Counted from the stretch's first letter, positions 21,396 to 34,400 are shown. The stretch is DNA of 64,000 bases from Charina bottae (GCA_023362775.1 JALMGJ010000003.1:75935355-75999354); one strand, 5' to 3'. Numbers and translations: made by a program. The notes: generated from the letters alone by a model not told the origin.

Positions 21396-21789
21396 GGAGG
21401 AATGAAACAAGCAATCAAAATAGAAAAGGAACATATAGCAAATGAGGAGCTCTATCTTACACACACACATTTTATTTAACATTTTTCTAGTAAAACATTT
21501 CTCTGGTTCCTTTTCTTCTGTGCTCGTGGCTGATGTTGTAATTTCTCTGATCCTTAAACTTCTGTTTTAGAGCATGAGAATACCCTCATCTAACTGTGCA
21601 AGCCACTGTGGCAACTGCAGCAGCCTTCCTTAACCAGCCTCCTCCAGAGTCCTTAGGTTTTTCCCTGGCTTTATTCCAGGTAGACAATCAGAGTGCTGTT
21701 TCTGCTGAAGGGAAGGGGATGCAGGGTAGCTGTTTTTCCACCTCCTTACCCAGAGTGTGACTCTCTAAACAAAATGCCTTGTTGTTCAT
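21396..21789. other. Non-coding stretch, nothing recognised
   Basis: No gene or repeat was recognised. Confidence 0.4.
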
Positions 21790-22040
21790 TACATGTTCAT
21801 TACATTGGTGATGCTATCTAACCATCTCATCCTCTGCCGTCCCTTCTCCTTTTTCCTTCAGACTTTCCCAGCATCAGGGTCTTTTCCAGTGAGTCCTCTA
21901 CTACTGGAAAAACTTTTAATTTCATGGCTGCAGTCACCGTCTACAGTGATCTTGGAGCCCAAGAAAATAAAATCTGTCACTGCTTCCATTTCTTCCCCTT
22001 CTATTTGCCAGGAAGTGATGGGACCAGATGCCATGATCTG
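21790..22040 (-). mobile_element. BovB fragment with a double internal deletion
   Basis: On the minus strand it starts at BovB sequence equivalent to about 18180 of copy A. It runs to the Cys-rich region, then jumps from AAATTAAAAG to TTTTTCCAGTAG and again to AGGACTCACTGG, missing about 100 and 210 bp of copy A. It ends near the copy A 18735 equivalent. The same two junctions recur at about 44895-45045. Confidence 0.8.
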
Positions 22041-22077
22041 TTAAATGTTACCCCTCCATTATTCACCCTAGTGCCAG

Positions 22078-24394
22078 CTGTTGTTGTTCAGTCGTTTAGT
22101 CATGTCCGACTCTTCGTGACCTCATGGGCCATAGCACGCCAGGCCTTCCTGTCCTCCCCTGTCTCCCGGTGTTTATTCAAGTTCATGTTCATTACATCGG
22201 TGATGCTATCTAACCATCTCATCCTCTGCCGTCCCCTTCTCCTTTTGCCTTCAGTCTTTCCCAGCATCAGGGTCTTTTCCAGGGAGTCCTCTCTTCGCAT
22301 TAGGTGGCCAAAGTATTTGAGCTTCAGCTTCAGCATCTGTGCTTCCAATGAGCAGTCACGGTTGATTTCCTTTAGGATTGACTGATTTGACCTCCTTGCA
22401 GTCCAAGGGACTCTCAAGAGTCTTCTCCAGCACCACAGTTCAAAAGCATCAATTCTTCGGCGCTCAGCCTTCCTTATGGTCCAACTCTCACAGCCATACA
22501 TTACTACTGGGAAAACCATAGCTTTAATTATATGGACCTTTGTCGGCAAGGTGATGTCTCTGCTTTTTAATACGCTGTCTAGGTTTGCCATAGCTCTCCT
22601 CCCAAGGAGCAAGCATCTTTTAATTTCATGGCTGCAGTCACTGTCTGCGGTGATCTTGAAGCCCAAGAAAATAAAATCTGTCACTGCTTCCATCTCTCCC
22701 CCTTCTATTTGCCAGGAAGTGAATGGGACCAGATGCCATGATCTGAGTTTTTTTTAATGTTGAGTTTCAAGCCAGATTTTGCACTCTCCTATTTCACCCT
22801 CATCAAGAGGCTCTTTAGTTCCTCTTCACTTTCTGCCATTAGGGTGGTATCGTCTGCATATCTGAGGTTTTTGATATTTCTCCCGGTAATCTTAACTCCA
22901 GCTTGTGATTCATCCAGCCCGGCATTTCTCATGATGTACTCTGCATATAAGTTAAATAAGCAGGGTGATAATATACAGCTTTGTCGTACTCCTTTCCCAA
23001 TTTTGAACCAATCGGTTGTTCCATGTCCGGTTCTAACTGTTGCTTCTTGACCTGCATACATGTTTCTCAGGAGACAGGTAAGGTGGTCTGGTACTCCCAT
23101 CTCTTTAAGACTTTGCCACAGTTTGTTGTGATCCACGCAATCAAAGGCTTTAGCGTAGTCAATGAAGCAGAAGTAGATGTTTTTCTGGAACTCTCTTGCT
23201 TTTTCCATGATCCAGCGAATGTTGGCAATCTGATTTCTAGTTCCTCTGCCTCTTCGAAACCCAGCTTGCACTTCTGGTAGTTCTCGGTTCACATACTGCT
23301 GAAGCCTAGCTTGTAGGGTTTTGAACATAACCTTGCTAGCATGTGAAATGAGCGCAATTGTACGGTAGTTTGAACATTCTTTGGCATTGCCCTTCTTTGG
23401 AATTGGAGCGTAAACTGACCTTTTCCAATCCTGTGGCCACTGTTGAGTTTTCCAAATTTGTTGGCATATTGAGTGCAGCACTTTAACAGCATCATCTTTT
23501 AGGTTTTTAAATAGCTCAGCTGGGATAGTGTCTTCTCCGCTAGCTTTGTTGTTAATAATGCTTCCTAAGGCCCACTTGACTTCACTCTCTAGGATATCCG
23601 GCTCAAGGTCAGTGACCACACCATCGTATTTATCAGGGACATTAAGATCTTTCTTGTATAGTTCTTCTGTGTATTCTTGCCACCTCTTCTTAATCTCTTC
23701 TGCTTCTGTTAGGTCCCTGCCTTTTTTGTCCTTTATCATGCCCATCTTTGCACAAAACGTTCCCTTGATATCTCCGATTTTCTTGAAGAGATCTCTAGTC
23801 TTCCCCATTCTATTCTTTTCCTCGATTTCTTTGCATTGTTCATTTAAGAAGGCCTTCCTATCTCTCCTTGCTATTCTCTGGAATTCTGCATTCAGTTGGT
23901 TATATCTTTCCCTTTCTCCCTTGCCTTTTGCTTCCCTTCTTTCCTCAGCTATTTGTAAAGCCTCATCAGTCAGCCACTTTGCTTTCTTGCATTTCTTTTT
24001 CTTTGGGATGGTTTTAGTTGCTGCCTCTGTACAATGTTACGAACCTCCATCCATAGTTCTTCAGGCACTCTGTCTACCAGATCTAATCCTTTAAATCTAT
24101 TCCTCACCTCCACTGTATATTCATAAGGGATATGATTTAGGTCATACCTGAGCGGTCTAGTGGTTTTCCCTACGTTCTTCAATTTAAGCCTAAATTTTGC
24201 GATAAGAAGCTCATGATCTGAGCCACAGTCAGCTCCAGGTCTTGTTTTTGCTGACTGTATAGAGCTTCTCCATCTTTGGCTGCAAAGTACATAATCAATC
24301 TGATTTCGGTTGGAGGAAATTTGTAGGAGGAAATGGCAACCCACTCCAGTATCCTTGCCAAGAAAACCCCATGGACAGTATCAAAAGGCTAAAA
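22078..24394 (-). pseudogene. BovB LINE copy B, 5'-truncated, with an inverted 5' tip
   Basis: The 3' end is at about 22078 (reverse-complement tail, then the stop region). The minus-strand ORF is broken into 23808-22789 and 22693-22100 by a frameshift near 22700-22790, with a further break near 24030. The RT palm is recognisable. Homology stops at 24310, at the NQIDY region. From about 24324 to 24394, sequence equivalent to copy A 15765-15830 appears in the + sense. A tip inverted in this way is expected from twin priming. The copy is dead. Confidence 0.85.
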
Positions 24395-27300
24395 CGAAAT
24401 GCCTCCCCCTTCCCAAATTTCATTGATTAGAAGCTCTCTGTTTTATCTACGTGTTCTCTTAGCCTTGCTTCTGTGCAGGTGTTGCTAGCCTATTCAGATC
24501 ACTGCTAGTCAGTGGGACTGGCTCAAAAGAAATCAGCCTTGCCCCTGTGTAGCTTGCAGGTGTTGGCTGTGTTGATTCAGCATGTCCAACAGTTTTGAAA
24601 GTGTGTGCATTTAAACATTCTGCGAGGGATAATAGTGCCTGATCATCCAGATAAGTAAATCTCACATGGGCACATTACGGGAGGAGGGGGGACTGCAGTG
24701 GCTGGTAGCCAACAACATTTTTTTAGACTTGGTCTTCAACAATGCATTTTTGTGTCATATTTGCTATTCTTTCTTCTTTGTCCAGTGTAATGAGTAGACT
24801 AATATATTGCATAGGAATGTCAGTATTATTACTCAGCTTCATCTGTGGTTATTATGCAGCAGGGAATTTCGATTATGAAAAGTCATCTCCTTAGCCTGAC
24901 TATCCTAAAAGTAGTGTTATCTACTCTGTTAGTTAACATAGCTAGATAATGCTGGGTTTTTATTTTCTTTTATTGGCCTTTCTTAATGCTGCTTATTGTT
25001 CTCATGCTAATATACAGTATTTTGCTATTCAGAATACCAAACTGCTGTTTGGAAAGCAATTTCTTGGCCCCGGCATTTCAGGAACTGAAATGTCCTCTGG
25101 AATGAAGCAGCTTTTTTGAGCAAGCAAATGTAAGATTGAAAATGATGAACAAGAGAGCAGAACAAGAACAGATTTTGTTGCGCTGGTGGTGAACCAAAGC
25201 AACTCACCAGGCCCGGCAAGTAGGCGTTAGGGGCATTGAGAATCAAGATGCATTGACAAAGCTAAGTTTACAGAAGAACAAAGAGTGTTTTTATCTGGGA
25301 TTCATTATTGGGCAGAGTGTAAAACTTCATTTTGGGATTTATGGACAGAAAGATAACACATGAAAGTTACATTATTTTCCTTCCTCTATAATGGCAGAGG
25401 CAGACTTAAGTTGCTTAGGAAAAAAAATTAGTGCAATGCTTTCAGTTCAAGTTATAATTAAAAAGTCTTTTAATGAGAGAATGCAGACGATTGATAGTCA
25501 GCTGTTTGAAATTCATCCAGAGGAAAATAAGGTTTTCTGTGCTTTATTAGTAACTGGTTCCACAGACAAATAACACAACCCTTGTAAAATCCAATAGTAT
25601 GCAGACTGAGAGAAGAGAAGGAAACTAAAATGGAATGATGCAATTAGGAACAGGAGGCTAGGAGGAAAATGCACAAAGGAAAAAAATGATATTTAGTCCC
25701 ATAGACACACAGGAGTAAGTATTGTAGATCCCTACAATGTGGATGAATGGATAAATAGTCTTCAGAAACTGACAGACAGCCCCGACTCCTGAGCCCATTT
25801 AAGCCAGGGGTAACTTTTCTGATCACTTCAAGCCATGCCCTCTGAAACATGTGTCTCAGGCAGCTCAGATATTTTCAGATTTGTATTCTCTTTCTTGATG
25901 AAAATTTAAGTTCCAAGCAACATGGCTTTTCCACGAATTGTTTGTAACTAAGGTTAAGCCAATGAACTTTTCCAGCACAAAAAGGGAAGTATTAAAGGGC
26001 CAACAGAGGTAATTCACATTTGTCTGCTAGTTGGCACAACCACATTCTGTACTGCTGCTGGGCACCATATCTATTCCCCATCAGACAGTTTGCCTGGGAA
26101 TGTTGCTTTGGTCATATTCAGCTTCAGTCATCATGGTACCAAATCTGATCAGTGGCATCATCATGAAGATAAATGAGTTGAGAACGGGATTTCCTGTCCT
26201 CATCCTGATAGTTTAAAAAGAATGGTGCCCAGCAACAAGGGCATGACTATGCAATGTCCTCCTCTAGTTGCATCCTCTCCTTCTCTCCCAAAATCAGTAA
26301 CTATGTCTTCTCCTCCATCTTCTAATTTCAATACCTGTGTACAGATTGGCAAAGCTGACCAAGTTAGTACAAGTGAACCTAACTGGAAATTAAGTTAAAT
26401 GCATATGAGGGGCAGCTCTTGAGTCCCATGCAGACAGCTGCTTTGTGACCTTACAGATAAAAATCCCAAACAGACAAATCCTTGCAAACAATTGTGCAAA
26501 ATGAAATCTGACCCTCACCTCATTAGACAGGTATTTTAGCCACCAGACAGCACATCTAGTAAAAAGCTAGAAGCTGGTTGCAATTTATTACAGCTCTTGG
26601 AATACAGACCGGAGCAGGTTGAATGCTTATTCTTGTGGGAAGCAAATGGGCAGGAACAACCACATGCATCTCAAATTGTAGACATTTTAATTGGAGTTTC
26701 CTGTGAAAATAATAGGATGGTCCCAGTCTAGTTAGGAGAAATGGATCATGTTTTTGAGTTCAAAGAGTCATAAAGATAATGAATGCGGAATAGCCAAGCG
26801 GTAGCAGCAACAGGACCTAATAATATCCTGCAATTTCTCGGCGACTGTTTTTACCCCATCTCACTTCCTCTCCAAACTCTGTTATATTTAGTAAAATATA
26901 ACAAGTTAGTCATATGAAGAGAAATCTTTTATCACCTGCAATTTCCATATTAGCCTTATTAGAAGCCATTGATTTCAGCCAAGCATCTTTGGACTTGAAA
27001 GAGGCAGAATCTTGCATTTCAGACAGAATAGATGGGAGAACAAGAAATGGAGTAAAACCCAACATTTACTGATTTGTCCATTTCAAGAGCAAATACTTAG
27101 CCATATTGCACTGGATTGGATTGCACAGAATTACCAAACTCCACAATGTAAGTATGGATTTGTCTTCAGAATTTTGCTTCATTTGATCCATCTTAAACGT
27201 TGCATGAAAAAATACAGTCTGTGCAAGACAATGCAAACTTTTCTATATTAGGGGAATGTAGGACGATAAATGCTTAACACGTTGGCCAGTGCTAAATGAG

Positions 27301-27439
27301 AAATCAGCTGGGAACCCACACTGCCTCAAATTTCATGGAAGAAAAGTGGGTTATATGAATAATAAGTGATAAGCTCTCATTGTGGATTCAGATGAACGGC
27401 TAAGTTGGTAACACCGAATTATAAAATATACTAACATAC
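24395..27439. other. Non-coding stretch, nothing recognised
   Basis: Roughly 3 kb without a recognisable gene, transposon or RNA gene. Short open frames have no family resemblance or splice-site context. Confidence 0.4.
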
Positions 27440-27453
27440 TAATGCTAGTAGTA

Positions 27454-27725
27454 TCTGTAGCTTGAATCATGTCAACTGGATTTCTATTTTCTCAGTGGAA
27501 ACGTTTCGCTCCTTATCCAAGGAGCTTCTTCAGTCTGAGCAAAGTTGGTAAGGGAATCCTAAATCCTAATCCTAAATCCTTTAGGATTCCCTTACCAACT
27601 TTGCTCAGACTGAAGAAGCTCCTTGGATAAGGAGCGAAACGTTTCCACTGAGAAAATAGAAATCCAGTTGACATGATTCAAGCTACAGACAATTCCACCT
27701 GGATGACTGAGAACCTTCATAGACA
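27454..27725. mobile_element. Penelope-like hairpin copy
   Basis: Inverted arms (about 27460-27564 and 27586-27690) surround a spacer of short TCCTAA repeats. The right arm has a clean hammerhead-like core at 27610-27639: CTGAAGA, a perfect 7-bp stem GCTCCTT/AAGGAGC around GGAT, then GAAA. GAAACGTTTC (27636-27645) is self-complementary. The tail matches that of the 10.75 kb copy. The 14-bp duplication TAATGCTAGTAGTA lies at 27440-27453 and 27726-27739. Confidence 0.85.
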
Positions 27726-27739
27726 TAATGCTAGTAGTA

Positions 27740-28594
27740 AGATCTCAGTTTACCAGTTCCTGGTAAGTAAAAAACTGATGACTTGAAAACTTAATTCATA
27801 AAAGCTCTAACATACTAAATTTGTTCCATACATAGCAAATGTTTGCTGATCAAAAGCATTTACATGCAGTCAAAAGGCTGAAAACTTTTTGTGGCACAAA
27901 TGCATATTTTCAGAGTGATAGGCTCTGGGTACTTTCTGAATTGCCTTAATTGCACAGTGACTGTATCACCTGGCAGGAGAAGGAATTTTTTATTTTTCCT
28001 GGCTGATTATATGACGCTAATCCATATGACACTGCTTCAGAGAGGCATTCTTTCCATGAGTGTCAACTTGAGCTTATTGTTTGGGTTAGATCAAAAAAAC
28101 TTGTGCTCTGCACAGCCATGCAGAACTTGATCTGAGTTCTAACTTGGCTGAGCTCCAGTCTCCTGTTGAGTAGGTACTGGAATAAGCAGGGATGGGCAGT
28201 AAAGTGTGGAACTACATCCTGCATCTTTGTCATAAGGGGGAAAGCCTCAGTCTTTGGGACGTGTATGCTGGGATCCAGGGCTTCAGGGAAGATCTACTCT
28301 CTTTGAATTCTCAGATGCCAAAGAAGAGAGATGGGGTGGGTGAAGTGGAAATGGCCTCAGCCAATTTCTTTCAGGATGAATTTCATACTCCCTGGTAGGA
28401 TAATATCAAGGGATTTGATTGATTGATTAAATGTCAACCAAGAAACAGTAGATGATAAACAATAAAAAATAATCAATACTTAATCTAAAGCCAGAGCAAT
28501 ATAAAGAACATTTGTATGATGGTGTAATTCCAATAATTACGTTTTTAAAAATCTTCAGAAGAGCTCCACTTTAACTGACCTCTGGAGGCCAGTT
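27740..28594. other. Non-coding stretch, nothing recognised
   Basis: No gene or repeat was recognised. Confidence 0.4.
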
Positions 28595-28890
28595 AATATA
28601 ATATAATTACATATAATTAATACATATAATTAATTAATATGAATATAATATATATAATATATTAATATTATATATATATATTATTTATAATATATATATT
28701 ATAATATTATTATATTAATATTATAATAATATTATTATTATATTTATATAATATATTATATATTATATAAATATAATATAATATATAATATAATTAATTA
28801 ATTAATACATATAATTAATTAATATGAATATAATATAATATAATATAATATAATATAATATAATATAATATAATATAATATATAACATGT
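28595..28890. repeat. AT-only low-complexity array
   Basis: The stretch is nearly pure A/T, with an irregular TA/ATT/TAATT section and then a regular (TAATA)n run at about 28830-28882. A segment resembling CATATAATTAATTAATATGAA occurs twice (near 28620 and 28807), so part of the tract is duplicated. Confidence 0.9.
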
Positions 28891-29754
28891 ACAGTATATG
28901 TATATGTATATGTATTTCATTTTTTTCTTTTAATATAAGGGGATGGAACAACTGTATTTAGTGATTTTTATAATGTGCCAATGGGATTATTTATAGAAAT
29001 AATGTGATTTTGGTTTAATATAGATTTTCTCAGAAAATCAACATACTAGGTTGATTCTGGTTTTTGATAGCTGGTTTTTTTCTTGACCAGCCAGCCTCTT
29101 ATCAAGTTGACATGGTTCAGGAGATTTAAAGCAAGATAAAAAAGTGTTTCCTAAGGCTGGAAATGTGCTAACAGTACTAATGTGCTAAATGTACTAATAA
29201 CAGATTAGTAGTCTTGTCTCTTGTTCATATCCAATTTGATATCTGAAGTTATTTGATGTGCTATTCCGTTAATAATAGTGCCACTTTTCTGAGCAACTTT
29301 GGAACAAGGTATTGCCTACAGAACAGGTTGAGGTGTGTAAAAAGTTTCTGTTACTACTACCAATCTGGAATATTTGAGATTCAGGAAGAGATAATTTAGA
29401 ACTGAACGTGGTCAGAAGAGTTAAATGCTTGATTTCAAAGGTGATCATCCCCTATGGTATGATTGGATAGGAAGAAGCTGTTCTGATTTTTTTTTAAATT
29501 CTGATGAAGTAGATTGCAATATACATGAACTTCCAATAGAAGAGAATACATGAACCCAGTACATGAACTTCTGTCATAAGTATGTGAGTTTCTATTTCTG
29601 TTTTTGCTGGTAATACAACTACTGCCCTCAGCATCATATGTATATAATAGTCCTATATTATGAGATTGTGGATAGGGTAAATATAGTCACGTTTGTAAGC
29701 AGTCTGCAAATTAAAACATGTTATTAAAGTAACTATTAATAGCAAGTTTCTGAA
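28891..29754. other. Non-coding stretch, nothing recognised
   Basis: No gene or repeat was recognised. Confidence 0.4.
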
Positions 29755-31420
29755 TTTATTTATTTATACAGCATACAGTATGTGCTACCTAACTTCCAAA
29801 CGACTCTGGGTGGCTCACAATATAACAAAACAAAATAAAAAATTAACACAGTACAAGATGGATATTCAGCCACTCAGCAAAAAACATCTTCAAAATATAT
29901 GCCACAAGGGGCTCCATTCATCCTTCCCCAAGGCCTGGGAGGACAGCCAGAACTTCAAGGCCTTCTGGAACACCATTAGTGTGGGAGCCACACAAAACTC
30001 AGGGGGGAACCATATTCCAGAGTTCAGGCACTGGGACAGAGAAGGCACAGCTTTCTGGGGGCCCCATCTTCCTCCCTGCTTTGTCTTCTGTGCCTAGGAA
30101 GATTAAGACCATTTCACAAGCTCAACAGCAGCATGGTGATCTTAACGATCCTCCTTTAGATGATAAAAGGACTTAAAATAACATCTCAATATAACCATGA
30201 CCTAGCCCCAGGTGTAAGGTCACACAGCTACCTAGAAACATATTTAGGATTCCCTTACCAACTTTGCTCAGACTGAAGAAGCTCCTTGGATAAGGAGCGA
30301 AACGTTTCCACTGAGAAAATAGAAATCCAGTTGACATGATTCAAGCTACTGTCAGATAGCACTGTTTAATCAAAGGAACCTGGAGTGTGCCAACTCTGTT
30401 GGTCCATACTGGCCAGGCAGAAACCATGGAAGATAGGCAATCCCTCAAATAACCTGGCCTTATGCCATATAGGGCTTTATAGGTAACAACTTGCACCTTG
30501 AATTACACCTGGAAGCATACTGGTAACCAGTGCAGCTTACAGAGCAGAGGCATCACATAGGCATACCGAGGCATGCCTATCACTGCTGCATTCTGGACCA
30601 GTTCAAGCTTCTGAGTCATCTTCAAGGGCAGCCCCATGTAGAGCACATTGCAGTAGTTGAGCTGTGAGGTGACCAGGGCATGAGTAACTGTCTGAAGCAC
30701 CTCCCAATCCAGGAAAGGGCACAAGTGGCACACCATATGAAGTTGTGCAAAGGCTTTCTTGGCCACAGCTGCCACCTGCTCTTTGAACAGGAGCTGTGAG
30801 TCCAAAAAGACCCCCACATTGTGCACCATTCTTGAATGGGAAAGTGTTGCCCCATCCAAGGCTAGAGATAGAAAATCCCTGGATGTAGGCAGCCCTAATA
30901 TTCACAGCAACTTGATCTTGATAGGATTAAGTAACAGCCATTTCTTCCCCATCCAAGCCCGGACAGTCTCCAGACACTGGAACAGGGCCATGACAGCTTC
31001 ACTTGGCCAGCCTGAGGTCAACAGATATAACTGAGTATCATTGGCATAATAATGATACTGAACCCCAGACCAGCAGATGAATTCACCCAGTGGTTTCATG
31101 TAGATGTTAAACAGGAGGCAGGAGAGCATCAAGCTCAGTGGCATCCCACAAAGCCTAGGGAGTGACATCTCCCCCCACCAACAGTAAATGGAACTGGCCC
31201 TGGAGAAAGGAAGAGAACCACCATAAAATGGTGCCCCCGACCCCCACAGCCGGTGCAGAGGGATATGGTGGTCAATGGTATCAAAAACCACTGAGAGGTC
31301 AAGGAGTACAAGAATGGATACACCACTTCCATCCTGGCTCTGCCACAGGTCATCAACGTCATCACCAGGGCTGTCTCCATACTGAAATCTAAATGAAATG
31401 GGTCTAGATAGTCCATTATA
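29755..31420 (-). mobile_element. L2/CR1-superfamily LINE relic
   Basis: The 3' tail (TTTATTTATTTATACAG then ACGACTCTGGGTGGC) is at 29755-29825. Reading leftward on the minus strand, ORF pieces include an FDTIDHHIPL block (near 31280), YMKPLGEFICW...YHYYANDTQLY (near 31040-31100, where the catalytic YADD has become YAND), QVAAVAKKAFAQL and LDYCN-like YCNVLYMGLPLK (near 30640). Stops and a changed catalytic Asp make it a fossil. A Penelope-like fragment at 30244-30349 is inserted in it. Confidence 0.8.
30244..30349 (+). mobile_element. Single Penelope-like arm inserted in the L2-like relic
   Basis: These 106 bp appear identical to 27585-27690 and include the hammerhead-like core (CTGAAGA 30273-30279, GAAA 30299-30302). 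Only one arm is present, so the copy cannot fold on itself. The identity implies recent insertion or a shared recent source. Confidence 0.8.
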
Positions 31421-34400
31421 GTAATCCGTTATAGTAACTCCTCAAAATTATAGATATCAATTCAGAAAACTCTGAATTCAGACTTCACTACAGTGTTCAT
31501 GATTTTACATACATTATGAACATTTTACATACATTACATACTTCTTATGCATATGTAAAATCTCATTTGACATTTAACTGCATTAGCCCATTAAATTAAG
31601 GGTTTATATATTGGGAATGGAGGCTTTAAAAAAAGATAGATATTAAAGGTGGATCTTGGCTTCTGTTGTAAAAAAAATAAAGCAGATACAAACGTTCTTT
31701 AATGTAAGCTATATGTATTCAAATGTGGGGCTATTAGAAGCTAGCATAATTCACTACATTTCAATTTCATTTCACAAGAAAGTTATATATGACCTGGGAG
31801 GGATGTATCCTGTGTCGTCCTTTTGCAGCAAAAATAGAGAAACATTCTTTCATGGATTTGCAGCTGAGGGAAGTGGAAAAACTTCACAAAGATTTATGCC
31901 AGAATAATTTTGTTAATATTCAAAAACTTCTGTTTTTACTGTAAAGAAAGTTGCATTAGCTTTTGCATCTTATTAACAGCAGTGATGCTGAAATGCACAC
32001 TTTGACCCTCCCATGTGACTTGTTACATAACCACTTTGTCACTTAATTGCCTAAAGTAGTTTCCACCTTTGTTATATTGAATGAACAAGTTGGCACTTGG
32101 GTGTCACAAAAGCCTAAAACCATTTGTATTGCTCCTTCTAGATGGTCAAATAAAATATTTTATTCCACTTCATCAATGGTTAATTCACACTGGTAGATGA
32201 GAGATACCTTTCTGGACTCAACAGCTAAGAGAATTATGTGTTTTAGAACATGGGCTTTTTTTCCCCATAAAACTTCACAGTTCGTTCTTTTGCAGCTAGC
32301 AGCCTTACCACCAGGACCTTAATTATTGCTCTTTCAAAAATTTGCCAGAAGGTGGAGATGGCCGTGCAGCACCAGTTTTTGCACAATTGAATTATGGTTT
32401 TCAGAGGAGCAGGAGAAGATGGTGGTTCTTCTTGTTCAGTTTTTCATTCACTTCCAATTCTTTGTGACCCCATGAGCATCCATTTCACCAGGATGGTTCT
32501 TAATGTGTCATAAATAAAACTCACGTTTACATCATCATCTTTCCTTCTTGTCTCAGTCTCCTTTCTGCAGTTACCCTCATATGCTGGTATGGCAAAAGGT
32601 TCCCAATCTGTGTTTTCTAGTTATCCCTTGGATATGGCACTAAGAAAGCAAGGGCTGCTCGAGTCCTTAGAATGAAAGTGGTGTACCTAATAAAAGAAAG
32701 AGATTAAAAATACATTTTGGACCCCCTAGCAAATGCCTGCCTTTTGGAGTACTGCAAGTAAAAGAGCTGGCAATAGCAAAAAAACAACAACCCCGAAGCC
32801 TGCAGCATGTTTGTGACACTGACAGATAATCTTTTAAGCTTTTTCAGTGCAGACATTTTAACCCAAGGGTTCTGTTGCCATGGTGAACAATGAATTAGCT
32901 CTGGATGCTGAATCTGACCTCAACAATCTGGAATGTGATCTTCATTTGTGCACATATCCCATCATGGGATCACGCTGGAGAACAAATTGCAGCTTTGCCA
33001 AACACTGAGCTTCCACTGTGCATCATAATAAGAGTGGGGAGAACTATTGTTAATGTCTTAGAGAACCTCATGCCTTTTAGAGGTAATTTTGTCTTACAAA
33101 ATGAAATTCGTCTGATTAAAAAACTTTAGCCTGTTGTCTATTTAAAGGATAAATGTCTTCTGAGCATAAAAATGTTTCACTAATTGTGAAAAGTAAGTCA
33201 GTTGTACCTTCTGGACCCTCTGTGTTGGAGCATGGTGGGTATTGGTCAAAACTCTTAAAATAGGAGAAAATGCAGGTGTACCAGTGTCTTCTGTCCCTGC
33301 CCATTCTGATGGGAAAGCATAAGGACCCATTTTTTTCACCCTAGTATAGGTGAAGTTGTCTGAATGGAAATTCTCTATGCAATTTCATACCATCTCCTTA
33401 TCCAGAAAGAGTTGGTAGAAATGCTTCAAGGGTAATTGTGGGATGGATGAGGAGAAAGACCAGAGAGAAGTGTCTTATAAACCAAGGAATCCTTGCTAAC
33501 ATAAACTAGATGGTTATACATGTGTCTGAATGGATGATATTGCACCCCCCTCAAAAAGCTATGAGTGCAGTTTGGGCATTCCTCCAGCTGTGATGCTTAT
33601 CATCCAAGCACCTTTTTTTCCTCAGCTTTGGTGGATTTTCCAGCTGTTGACCTGGTCTTATTAACAAACACCCTGGTTACATCCAAGCTTAATGCTATCT
33701 GCTTTTGCATATTTGCATTTAATATAGATTGGCCTTGAAGATGATCTGGATACTGCAGTGTGTGTAAGATGCAGTGGCTTTAGAGGGTAGGAATTCAGAA
33801 CATGTTGCATCTGTCCTGCGTTAGAACAGGTGGAGGAACTTGCGGTCCTTGGTTGATTTTGAGGAAAAAAATTACCAGGATTGAAGCTCACTTCTTTAAT
33901 GGGAGACTACCAGGAAATCCCAGGGCCAAAATTTGAAACAACATCACTGAAGAAGGCAGTGGCAAACCCCTCCATGTAGGTGCCAAGAAAACTTTAGGCC
34001 AGCAGGAGTCAAACTGGACTCCAGAGAGTCTTTACTTTTTATATTTATTATGCTGTGAGTCCCCTGTTCTAATTGGTAGAGAGGAAGATTCAATATGGGT
34101 TCTGCTTTGGCTACAGCTGGGAGGCTCATTCTTCTAGTTTACAAGAGGGTGGTCAGATCATTAAAACAAAGGCATTCTTTGCTTGGAAAAGGAGATTCCA
34201 ATTTCCTCATAGTTCCTCTGAATTGTTATATTTATTGATTGGTTTGGTTTATACTCTGCCTTTCTACTTAAGAGTAGACTTATTTTTCTACTAGCGAGAC
34301 TTCCTTGGTTTACAAGACAAAATTGCAAAGCCGAATAATATATACATGATGTTGAGAGGCAATTCTGGAATAAGAATGGGGATGGTATCCTGTATGTTGA

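Noticed and set aside
33945..34035. Patch resembling the BovB 5' region (GGCAAAC...GCCAAGAAAAC)
   Set aside because: It is too short and diverged to assign; noted only within the non-coding stretch.
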